DNA from: Clostridiales bacterium
GTDB lineage: Bacteria; Bacillota; Clostridia; Oscillospirales; Acutalibacteraceae
Direction of reading: 5' to 3'
Assembly (NCBI GenBank): GCA_019416395.1
Contig: DXXH01000018.1
Location: forward strand, 18,742 to 33,346
DNA: 14,605 nucleotides
In this document: positions 1 through 6,663 of the stretch, piece after piece
Layout of the letters: each line of letters opens with the position of its first letter
How positions within the stretch are numbered: position 1 is the stretch's first letter
Notes under the pieces: generated by a model
The model's input: the letters and a program-made list of their open reading frames with translations, nothing else
Databases searched by the model: none
What the model was told of the DNA's origin: nothing
Position numbers and translations under genes: made by a program

Positions 1-3000
1 TTCCACCATGCTGATTTTTTTCAGTTTCCAGTGCATGACAAAGTTGACAATCACGCTGAACAGAATGGTCAGCAGGGCGGACCACACATAGCTGGTCCAG
101 TAGATGCTGCGCCCGAACATGACCATATCCACTTCCGCAGTGCGTATGACAAACTGATGCATGGCGATTCCCAAAAGCAGTCCAAAGCCGGTGCCAATCA
201 GGGTGAGCAGGGCGGTTTCACGATAGATGTAGGCGGAAACTTCCCCGTCGTAGAACCCCAGCACCTTGATGGTGGCAAGTTCTTTTTCCCGCTCGGTGAT
301 ATTGATGTTGGTCAAGTTATACAGTACCACAAAGGCCAAAGCCCCGGCGGAAATAATCAGCACCACCACGATGGAGTTGATGCTTTGAATGCTGTTTTGG
401 AAGCTTTCGGACAAGGCGTGAGCAAACTGGGCGCTGGCCACGTCACGGCATTGGAGCAATTCCGTACCCAGCTGTTCTTCTTCCTGGGAAGTCATGTCCT
501 CAGGCAATTTGCACAGCAGAGAATTGGGCTCCATTTCTTTGCCAAACGCCTTCTCGTATGTTTGGGGGGAGATGTATACATAGTGATAGATGTAATTTTC
601 GCAAATGTCCGTAATGGTCAGCTGGGCCTCTGTCCCGTCGCCGTCCCGCAGGGTAATGGTATCGCCTACCTTCCAGCCTTGGCGTTCGCAGATTTTTTCC
701 GTGACAATCACCGAGTTCTGGTCAAAGGTGACCGGTTGATTGTTCGTCCGGTGCTGGAAATGGAAATAGTCCGGAAGGGCTTCCGCGTCTTGGGGAACGA
801 ATACCACCAAGCTGTCGGAAGGCTTGCCCTTTTCGGGAACTACGTCGGCTTCCGACTGCATGACCGCCAACGAGCCGGCAATCCGGGAGGAATCGTCTAA
901 AATGGCGTTCAGGTCCCGGCCATCCAAAGCGCTGGGGTCCATCAGCCCCAATGTGAGCTGGTATTGGTTCAGCTCGTTGTACTGCAAGGAAACAATGTCG
1001 GATACAGAGTCCCGCACGCCGAAGCCGGTGACCAGCAAAGCGGTACACCCAGCGATGCCCACAACGGTCATGAAGAACCGCTTTTTATAGCGGAACAAAT
1101 TCCGGGCGGTAACCTTGCTGGTGAATTTCAACCGGCTCCACAAGGGTGTCACATGCTCCAGGAAAATGCGTTTGCCAGCCTTGGGGGCTTTGGGCAGCAT
1201 GAGCTGGGCGGGGACTTCCCGCAGCTCTGCCCAGCAGGCCCACAATGTGACGGCCAAGGTGCAGAAAATCATGGATAAGGACGCGAACAGGGAGAAGGTC
1301 ACATTAAACGGGGTAAGTATGTCCGGTATGTCGTACATGATGTTGTAGGCGTTGATGATAATGGCTGGGAACAGTCTTGTGCCAATAAGCAAGCCTAAAA
1401 CGCTGCCGATCACACTGGCCAACGCGGCGTAGAGCTGGTATTTCAACGCGATTTTCGCCGTGGAATACCCCAACGCTTTCAACGTGCCGATCTGTTGGCG
1501 TTCTTCCTCGACCATGCGGGTCATGGTGGTCAAGGCCACCAGGGCAGCCACCAGGAAGAAGAACAGAGGGAATACTGTGGCGATGGCGGCAATCTTGTCG
1601 GCGTTTGAGCCGTAGCTAGAAAAGCTGGTGTTGTCGTCACGGGTGTAAACGTACCACTTGCCTTCCTCGATCTGCCGGATTTCGCTTTCCGCATCTGCCA
1701 ATTCTTCCTCGGCGTCAGCGAATTTTTCCTGGGCTTCGGCCTGGCCTTCCTCGTACTCGGCCCAGCCGTCTTCCAGCTTCTGGCGTCCTTCTTCCAATTG
1801 AGCCAGACCGTCCTCGTACTGGGCCTGAGCGTCAGCAAGTTTGGCTTCCGCGCTGGCGAATTCCCCTTGGGCAGTTTGGATGCTTTGCTGCAACTGGGCA
1901 GATTTCTGATCCAGCGTTGCTTTGTTGTTATTTAAAGCTACCTGCTGGTCTTTTAGGCTTTTCCGCTGGACATTGAGGGTTTCCTGGCTTTTGTCCAGTT
2001 CTGATTTCCCCGCCTGCCACTGAGCCAAACCATCTTGGTATTGGGCGTTGCCTTCTTCCCAAGCAGCCATGGCGGAGGTGGTGTCCATGCCTTGTGCGGC
2101 TAAGGTTTCCAGACCGGCTTTCAAGGGGGCAAATTGTTCCGCTATGTCCGGCGCTGCCTGTTCGATTTGGGCCATGAGGGCCAACGTCGCCCCATCGGAA
2201 GTATCGGTGACTTCCAGGCCCGCCGCAGCCACCGCCTGCCAAAAGGCGTCCTTTCCTTGGATCAGACTGTCCAGCTGGGATTTGGTGGTGTCCAGTTCTG
2301 CTTTCGAAGCGTTGAGTGTTTCCTCGTTTTTGGCCAATTCTGCATAACCGGCATCCAGATGGGCTTGCGCTTCTTCAATCTGGGCGCTGGCGGCGTCCAA
2401 TTGTGTTTGGCCGTCCTGGATCTGGGCGTAACTATCGTTGATCTGCTGCTGTGCGGAAGCGATTTGGCTGTTGAAGCTGGCCCGGTTTTGATCCAGCTCC
2501 GCTTGGCCGTCGTCGATTTCCTGTTTGGCGTCAGTCAGCTTCTGCTGGTTTTCGGTAAGTTCCGCCTGGCTGTCTTCCAATTCCTGTTTGGCGTCGGCAA
2601 GCTCTTTTTCAGCGTCTGCCTTCTCCGATTCGTATTCTGCCCGGGCATCATTCAATTGCTCGGTGGCATCATCTACCAGCTCTTCGTACCGGATCTGGGA
2701 GCGTTCTTCTCCCAAAGGCTCCAAAGCTTGAGTAACGGTGGCCACTTGGTTATCATAGGCCTGGGAAAAGGAATCCAGCTCCACCGTGTTTTCCACCGAC
2801 AGGTAAAAACAGGTGTAATAGTCCATGTCAAAACTTTCCGGCACAGTATATGCCAGCAGATCCAGGGTGCCGCTGCCGGCGGTGGTGCTTTCCTGTTCCA
2901 CGGAAAGATAGGCGGCGCTCTTGACGGTGCCCACCACAGTGAATTCCTGGGCCACGCCTTCTACCGGCTCCGACTCCGGATTCTGCCGCAGTGTCTGACC

Positions 3001-3477
3001 GATCCAGTCTTCCTCACCGGTAAAGGATTTGGTCAGGGCCACCACGCATTCTCCCGCCTTTTCCGGCATACGGCCTTCCACCAAGGTGAGCTGGTTTAGG
3101 TAGTTATTGGAGTCCGGGGAAAGGTCCTCGGGCAGGCTGTGCATGCGGGTGGTATAGGTGGTGTTTTCTTCCCCTTCGCTCACAAGAACCAGGTCTGTGT
3201 CGTAAGCGGGCATGATCCCATCGATTCCGTCCACCTGCTTGACTACTTCCAAATCCTCTTCCGTCAGGCCCAGGGTGGAAACGACCCGCACGTCAAACAT
3301 GTGGGCTTCGTCGTAATAGTGGTCGGCGGAATAGCGCATGTCCACGGGGGAAGACAGCAGCCCGGCCAAAAAGCCTACCCCCAGGGCTACAATGGCTAAA
3401 ATCGCCAGAAACCTGGAGAGAGAGCTTCGGATCGTTCGAAAAATGGATTTTCCGTATGTTTTATTCAAAACGCTCAC
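1..3477 (-). CDS. FtsX-like ABC transporter permease with giant extracytoplasmic coiled coil (3' end cut by window edge)
   Basis: Membrane subunit of a MacB/FtsX-type ABC transporter that works with the ATPase just upstream. The frame is open from a GTG at 3477 to the window edge (1159 codons). The last visible residues, KLKKISMVE, match the usual C-terminal end of this family, so I infer that only a few residues are missing. One N-terminal TM helix (about 16-38) is followed by an extracytoplasmic domain. Residues about 260-605 are a coiled coil with clean heptads (ELADAKQ, ELEDSQA, ELTENQQ, KLTDAKQ). The box GKWYVYTRDDNTSFSSYG then precedes the first FtsX helix trio (about 625-790; TMTRMVEEERQQIGTLKALG). 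A TM near 798-820, a second extracytoplasmic domain and the last trio (about 1034-1159; NINITEREKELATIKVLGF) complete two FtsX repeats. The start overlaps the ATPase stop by four bases (GTGA), implying translational coupling. A second GTG lies one codon upstream. The substrate is unknown; homologues are often annotated as peptide or lipid exporters. Confidence 0.93.
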   Translation of the reverse strand, partial: MSVLNKTYGKSIFRTIRSSLSRFLAILAIVALGVGFLAGLLSSPVDMRYSADHYYDEAHMFDVRVVSTLGLTEEDLEVVKQVDGIDGIMPAYDTDLVLVSEGEENTTYTTRMHSLPEDLSPDSNNYLNQLTLVEGRMPEKAGECVVALTKSFTGEEDWIGQTLRQNPESEPVEGVAQEFTVVGTVKSAAYLSVEQESTTAGSGTLDLLAYTVPESFDMDYYTCFYLSVENTVELDSFSQAYDNQVATVTQALEPLGEERSQIRYEELVDDATEQLNDARAEYESEKADAEKELADAKQELEDSQAELTENQQKLTDAKQEIDDGQAELDQNRASFNSQIASAQQQINDSYAQIQDGQTQLDAASAQIEEAQAHLDAGYAELAKNEETLNASKAELDTTKSQLDSLIQGKDAFWQAVAAAGLEVTDTSDGATLALMAQIEQAAPDIAEQFAPLKAGLETLAAQGMDTTSAMAAWEEGNAQYQDGLAQWQAGKSELDKSQETLNVQRKSLKDQQVALNNNKATLDQKSAQLQQSIQTAQGEFASAEAKLADAQAQYEDGLAQLEEGRQKLEDGWAEYEEGQAEAQEKFADAEEELADAESEIRQIEEGKWYVYTRDDNTSFSSYGSNADKIAAIATVFPLFFFLVAALVALTTMTRMVEEERQQIGTLKALGYSTAKIALKYQLYAALASVIGSVLGLLIGTRLFPAIIINAYNIMYDIPDILTPFNVTFSLFASLSMIFCTLAVTLWACWAELREVPAQLMLPKAPKAGKRIFLEHVTPLWSRLKFTSKVTARNLFRYKKRFFMTVVGIAGCTALLVTGFGVRDSVSDIVSLQYNELNQYQLTLGLMDPSALDGRDLNAILDDSSRIAGSLAVMQSEADVVPEKGKPSDSLVVFVPQDAEALPDYFHFQHRTNNQPVTFDQNSVIVTEKICERQGWKVGDTITLRDGDGTEAQLTITDICENYIYHYVYISPQTYEKAFGKEMEPNSLLCKLPEDMTSQEEEQLGTELLQCRDVASAQFAHALSESFQNSIQSINSIVVVLIISAGALAFVVLYNLTNINITEREKELATIKVLGFYDGEVSAYIYRETALLTLIGTGFGLLLGIAMHQFVIRTAEVDMVMFGRSIYWTSYVWSALLTILFSVIVNFVMHWKLKKISMVE

Positions 3478-4178
3478 CACTCGATCTCTTCCACCGAGGT
3501 GGGGTGGTCATTCACTTCACTGGAAATGGCCTTGCCGCTTTTGATGCGGATCACCCGGTCCGCCATGGCTGTAAGAGCGCTGTTGTGGGTGATGACAATC
3601 ACTGTGCGCCCGGTTTTGCGGCAGGTGTCCTGTAACAATCCCAAAACAGATTTGCCTGTGTTGTAATCCAGAGCGCCGGTGGGTTCGTCACACAACAGGA
3701 TTTTTGGGTTTTTCGCCAAGGCCCGGGCAATGGCTACCCGTTGCTGTTCTCCGCCGGACAGTTGGGCAGGGAAGTTCTTCAGCCGGTCTCCCAAACCCAC
3801 TTCCACTAAGGTGTCTTTGGCGTCCAAGGGGTTTTTGCAGATTTCACTGGCCAGCTCCACATTTTCCAGAGCGGTCAGGTTTTGTACCAGGTTGTAAAAC
3901 TGGAACACGAATCCCACGTCGTAGCGGCGGTAGGTGGTCAGCTGCTTGGCGTTGTATTCGCTGATCTTTTTTCCGTCCAGGATAATTTCCCCTTCGTCGC
4001 AGGTGTCCATGCCTCCCAGCATGTTCAGCACCGTTGTTTTTCCCGCGCCGGAAGGCCCTACGATGACGCAGAATTCTCCCTTGTCCACATAAAAACTGAT
4101 GTGGTCCGCGGCCGCGATACGGTTTTCACCCATGGTGTAAAATTTACACACGTCGTGGAACTCTATGAAATGTGACAT
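3474..4178 (-). CDS. ABC transporter ATP-binding protein, MacB/LolD family
   Basis: Cytoplasmic ATPase that powers the FtsX-like permease encoded next. At 234 residues it has the usual length for the LolD/MacB/FtsE group. Visible motifs in order: Walker A GPSGAGKTT (41-49), Q-loop Q93 in VFQFYNL, ABC signature LSGGEQQR (140-147), Walker B ILLCDEP with catalytic E165, D-loop GALD, and H-loop H198 in VITHN. The ATG at 4178 is preceded by AGGAAG nine bases upstream. The stop overlaps the permease GTG start by four bases, so the two subunits are co-translated. A probable extended -10 lies about 37 bases upstream of the ATG. Family known: such ATPases drive conformational (mechanotransmission-type) work by FtsX-fold permeases. 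The substrate is not identifiable from the sequence. No two-component or peptide-resistance regulator is visible beside it. Confidence 0.95.
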   Translation of the reverse strand: MSHFIEFHDVCKFYTMGENRIAAADHISFYVDKGEFCVIVGPSGAGKTTVLNMLGGMDTCDEGEIILDGKKISEYNAKQLTTYRRYDVGFVFQFYNLVQNLTALENVELASEICKNPLDAKDTLVEVGLGDRLKNFPAQLSGGEQQRVAIARALAKNPKILLCDEPTGALDYNTGKSVLGLLQDTCRKTGRTVIVITHNSALTAMADRVIRIKSGKAISSEVNDHPTSVEEIEW

Positions 4179-4214
4179 CTTAAATCACTTCCTGTAATTT
4201 CGCTTACGATCCCA

Positions 4215-4223
4215 CCTATAGCA
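4215..4223 (-). promoter_or_regulatory. Possible extended -10 promoter of the ABC transporter operon
   Basis: Reading the minus strand, TGC-TATAGG (4223 to 4215) resembles the TGC-TATAAT extended -10 elements elsewhere in this window. It would start transcription near 4208, leaving a leader of about 30 bases. No good -35 lies at 16-18 bases; a TTGAAA upstream is too far away. Tentative. Confidence 0.35.
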
Positions 4224-4268
4224 TAGGCAAGGGATATGAAGCGGGTTTCAACGATTTGTGAACAATTT

Positions 4269-4802
4269 TTAGAGGAATTCCGAATCGGGGTGGGCGCTTT
4301 TGGCGGCGGCCCAGTCGAAAGACCGGAGCTCCCCGGAACAGGACAGCACTGGGAAGTTCCATTGGCGCAGCACCTCAAACGCTCCAATGGCCACGGAGTT
4401 GGACAAATTCAGGCTGCGGAAGCCGTCCATCATGGGAATGCGCACGCACTGGTCAGGGTGGTCAAATAGCAGCTTTTCCGGCAATCCCGCCGATTCTTTT
4501 CCAAACAACAGGTAACAGGAATCCGGATAGGCAATGTCTGTGTAGCGGTGTTGGGCTTTGGTGGAAAAAAAGAAAAAATTCCCTTGGTTTTTCTGGAAAA
4601 ACTCGGACAGGCTAGCGTATGTGGAAAGTGTGAGATAGGGCCAATAATCCAGCCCGGCGTGCCGTAGCTTTTTGTCTTCCAGTTTAAAGCCCATGGGGCC
4701 TACCAGATGTAAGGCGGCGCCGGTAACAGCGCAGGTGCGGGCGATATTCCCCGTATTTTGTGGAATTTCAGGTTCTACTAAAACAATATTTAAGTTTGGC
4801 AA
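4269..4802 (-). CDS. trmL: tRNA (cytidine(34)-2'-O)-methyltransferase TrmL
   Basis: SPOUT-class methyltransferase that 2'-O-methylates the wobble nucleotide (C34 / cmnm5U34) of leucine tRNAs using S-adenosylmethionine. The protein is 177 residues, slightly longer than typical TrmL/YibK/CspR (about 155-160). Family motifs are all present: EPEIPQNTGNIARTCA (10-25), LHLVGPMGF (31-39), HRYTD (85-89), the SAM-binding trefoil-knot segment LLFGKESAGLPE (98-109), and RIPM with RSLNLSNSVAI (121-139). The start codon is TTG (4802-4800): an in-frame TGA lies two codons upstream, and the next Met would remove the conserved N-terminal motif. A GAAAGG ribosome binding site lies about 13 bases upstream. The C-terminal extension after residue 150 is unremarkable. 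It is transcribed away from the small gene at 4864, and the gap to the transporter is 90 bases. Confidence 0.95.
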   Translation of the reverse strand: MPNLNIVLVEPEIPQNTGNIARTCAVTGAALHLVGPMGFKLEDKKLRHAGLDYWPYLTLSTYASLSEFFQKNQGNFFFFSTKAQHRYTDIAYPDSCYLLFGKESAGLPEKLLFDHPDQCVRIPMMDGFRSLNLSNSVAIGAFEVLRQWNFPVLSCSGELRSFDWAAAKSAHPDSEFL

Positions 4803-4847
4803 ATCGGGTCAACTACCTTTCTTTGGGAAGGTTTTTACGGAATAATC

Positions 4848-4854
4848 AAGGAGG
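4848..4854 (+). promoter_or_regulatory. Strong ribosome binding site for the upstream start at 4864
   Basis: AAGGAGG, nine bases before ATG 4864. It is a full match to the anti-Shine-Dalgarno sequence and the main support for the longer form of the small protein. Confidence 0.6.
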
Positions 4855-4863
4855 GCGGCGGGC

Positions 4864-5121
4864 ATGCTTACCATGACGGCAGTGTTAAGACTGGTCAAAT
4901 GCTTACTCACAGTTTGGAGGTTCAAAAAGATGGTGAAACAGACAATGAACGTGGCAAAAGGGATCGGTATGGGCGTGCTGGCCGGTGTGGCGGTGGCCGC
5001 TGTCAGCAGTAAGATGATGAACGGTGGCCACAGAAAAGCCAGCCATATGCGTAAAAGCGCCGGCAAAGCCATGCACTCGGTAGGCAATCTCATAGGCGAT
5101 GTGGAGAAAATGCTTCGGTAA
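4864..5121 (+). CDS. Small basic/hydrophobic protein of unknown function (85 or 63 aa)
   Basis: Not recognised with certainty. From ATG 4864 it is 85 residues; from the in-frame ATG at 4930 it is 63. Both starts have good ribosome binding sites (AAGGAGG nine bases before 4864; GGAGG nine bases before 4930). The core beginning MVKQTMNVAKG has a glycine/alanine/valine-rich stretch, GIGMGVLAGVAVAAVSSKMM, long enough for one weak membrane helix or hairpin. A basic, His/Lys-rich segment follows, then an amphipathic C-terminus (VGNLIGDVEKMLR). This pattern recalls the small YtxH-like or glycine-rich proteins common in Clostridia, which is a resemblance only. The extra 22 N-terminal residues of the long form are also hydrophobic and basic. 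It is divergent from trmL and followed at once by a terminator-like hairpin, so it is probably a single-gene unit. I favour the short form as the conserved core, but the stronger ribosome site supports the long form. Confidence 0.65.
   Translation: MLTMTAVLRLVKCLLTVWRFKKMVKQTMNVAKGIGMGVLAGVAVAAVSSKMMNGGHRKASHMRKSAGKAMHSVGNLIGDVEKMLR
4916..4920 (+). promoter_or_regulatory. Internal ribosome binding site for the alternative start at 4930
   Basis: GGAGG nine bases before the in-frame ATG at 4930 of the small gene. It makes the 63-residue product a realistic main or second product. Confidence 0.5.
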
Positions 5122-5143
5122 CACTTGAGTTTCCTTCCGGGGC

Positions 5144-5165
5144 GGGGGGCATTCGCCCCCTTTAT
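5144..5165 (+). terminator. Short GC-rich hairpin after the small gene
   Basis: GGGGGC (5145-5150) pairs with GCCCCC (5155-5160) around an ATTC loop, followed by TTTAT. It lies 23 bases after the stop at 5121. The T-tract is short, so termination may be partial; a second hairpin follows 30 bases on. Confidence 0.5.
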
Positions 5166-5189
5166 ACATATTGTAACATGGGGCGATCC

Positions 5190-5228
5190 AAAAGAAAACA
5201 GACAGGTGTGGCCCTGTCTGTTGGTTTT
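5190..5228. terminator. Probable bidirectional terminator between the small gene and the MBL operon
   Basis: A perfect 10-base inverted repeat, AACAGACAGG (5197-5206) with CCTGTCTGTT (5213-5222), encloses a six-base loop. On the minus strand the stem runs into TTTTCTTTTGG, a good T-tract, so it can end the MORN/MBL operon, whose last stop is at 5335. On the plus strand only GGTTTTCC follows, so it is weaker there. Confidence 0.75.
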
Positions 5229-5334
5229 CCCTAATTGATAGAATGTGTTTCCTGAAAGGGTTTGTGTTTAGGGGAGAAATATCCATGGTTTTTCCCTGCG
5301 TGGAACATGGATTGTGGTTACGCTGGACGAGAGG

Positions 5335-6642
5335 TTACACATCGCACAGGCAGCCTCGTTCTCCGCTGGGGCCCACCACCCGAATGGCGCAACCGGGAAA
5401 TTTTCCGGGTTTCTTCCCAGCGGCAGAGCATTTGATCACCAGGCCAGGCCCCTGGTTTTGGTCGAAGCAGTAGCTAAGCCTGTTGCAGCATCCCTGGGAC
5501 GCCCGGAACCATTTACAAGCTCCGATGTTGGTGCAGTGACGGACAGATCCTTCCCAGTCGATGTATTCTTGGGCCACAGCGCCACCGGCATGGTATTCCC
5601 CGTTGCTGATGAGGATATGGGCGGCGCTCATGTCCCGGAATAGAGAGCTGTAGCCGGAAGCTGTGCCATGATGGGGCGCTTTCAGAATGAAATAGCCGTC
5701 ATAGAGCTGATCCATGATTTCCAGCATGGTTTCGGGAGTGGCGTCGCCGGTCATCAGAAGGTCCTGCTCCCCGGGGCCCCCTTTCCGGATATTGTGGAAG
5801 ACCACCGAGGCCCCGTTGATGGCATTGGAGTAAGCGCCCGCATTTAAGGGATTTTGAAGCGTTTCCCGAACGTCGTGGGCTTCGGGAGTTGTGTTCAGCT
5901 CTTCCCGTAAGGATTCCAATTCCCCCAGGGCTTGATTCAGATGCTCTAAATAGGCCCGGCGTTTTTCCGGGAGAGCTCGTCCGGAAACAGCAAAAGCGTC
6001 GCTGCATTTCCCATAGAGAGAAAGAAATTCTTCTTTCAACTCCAAGAATCGGCGAACACAGGCGGGCTGGAAGGGGGAAGAAAATAGGACGTTGAGGTTT
6101 TCCAAAGCGGATTCCAGTTGAGGTTCAAAAATATAGTTGTCCGTTTGGGGCCACAGGACTTGGTATTCCACTCCGTCAAAGTGGAAGGAGTCCCCAGCGC
6201 CCAAAGTGAAGATCCTGTCTTGTCCCAAACGTTCCCCCAGAGTGCGAAAAGCCCGTACGCACCAGGTATTCACTTGAAAAGCATCGCTTTGGGGCTGGGC
6301 GAAGAGATAAGCGAACAGGGCAAATTCCAGCAGGACAGGGAGCCCCCGGCTGTTTCGAGGGGAGCGGGGGAGAAATACCCGGCTGAAATATCCTTCCCGG
6401 CTTTCCAGAAGCTTTTGAAAACCGGAAAGGTGATCCCGGTGGTAGTGGGTAAGGAGAAAGTACCGGTCCATGGCGGGTTCATACCGGGCGGCGATGGTGT
6501 CCACCCAGGCGTCAAGTGGGGTGTCGCCTTCCCGGAGCTTTTGGCTGACGCTGCCGCAGTCCACCATGAGAATGCTCCGGTCCCTGCCGCCAAGCACCAC
6601 GCATTCCCCGTACTCCATGTTGAGCAGTTCCAGCCATTTCAC
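5335..6642 (-). CDS. Metallo-beta-lactamase-fold hydrolase (ComEC-like) with cysteine-rich C-terminal tail
   Basis: Stand-alone MBL-fold metal-dependent hydrolase, 435 residues, with no membrane segment or signal peptide visible. The metal-binding motif THYHRDHLSG gives H66, H68, D70 and H71. The later ligands sit in LLMTGDA (D300) and LKAPHHGT (H324/H325), the pattern of the ComEC/Rec2 C-terminal hydrolase domain and its soluble relatives. Between them (about 170-290) is a helical, charged insert. The last 66 residues hold nine cysteines (370, 376, 385, 386, 392, 405, 418, 431, 433), not a usual part of the fold and perhaps a zinc site. The start is a GTG with AAAGGAG nine bases upstream; the ATG nearby is out of frame. 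It begins 21 bases after the MORN-protein stop, so the two are one operon. The substrate is unknown. Known relatives act on nucleic acids, phosphodiesters or other esters, which the sequence cannot decide. Confidence 0.85.
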   Translation of the reverse strand: MKWLELLNMEYGECVVLGGRDRSILMVDCGSVSQKLREGDTPLDAWVDTIAARYEPAMDRYFLLTHYHRDHLSGFQKLLESREGYFSRVFLPRSPRNSRGLPVLLEFALFAYLFAQPQSDAFQVNTWCVRAFRTLGERLGQDRIFTLGAGDSFHFDGVEYQVLWPQTDNYIFEPQLESALENLNVLFSSPFQPACVRRFLELKEEFLSLYGKCSDAFAVSGRALPEKRRAYLEHLNQALGELESLREELNTTPEAHDVRETLQNPLNAGAYSNAINGASVVFHNIRKGGPGEQDLLMTGDATPETMLEIMDQLYDGYFILKAPHHGTASGYSSLFRDMSAAHILISNGEYHAGGAVAQEYIDWEGSVRHCTNIGACKWFRASQGCCNRLSYCFDQNQGPGLVIKCSAAGKKPGKFPGCAIRVVGPSGERGCLCDV

Positions 6643-6651
6643 AGGCGTTGT

Positions 6652-6658
6652 CTCCTTT
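6652..6658 (-). promoter_or_regulatory. Ribosome binding site fixing the GTG start of the MBL gene
   Basis: AAAGGAG on the minus strand, nine bases before GTG 6642 and just after the MORN-gene stop at 6664. It supports a tight two-gene operon. Confidence 0.75.
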
Positions 6659-6663
6659 CCCCG

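Noticed and set aside
2134..3099. A 321-codon plus-strand frame opposite the permease coiled coil
   Set aside because: It is a shadow of the heptad repeat coding region: Leu/Phe/Val-rich low complexity with no independent start signal.
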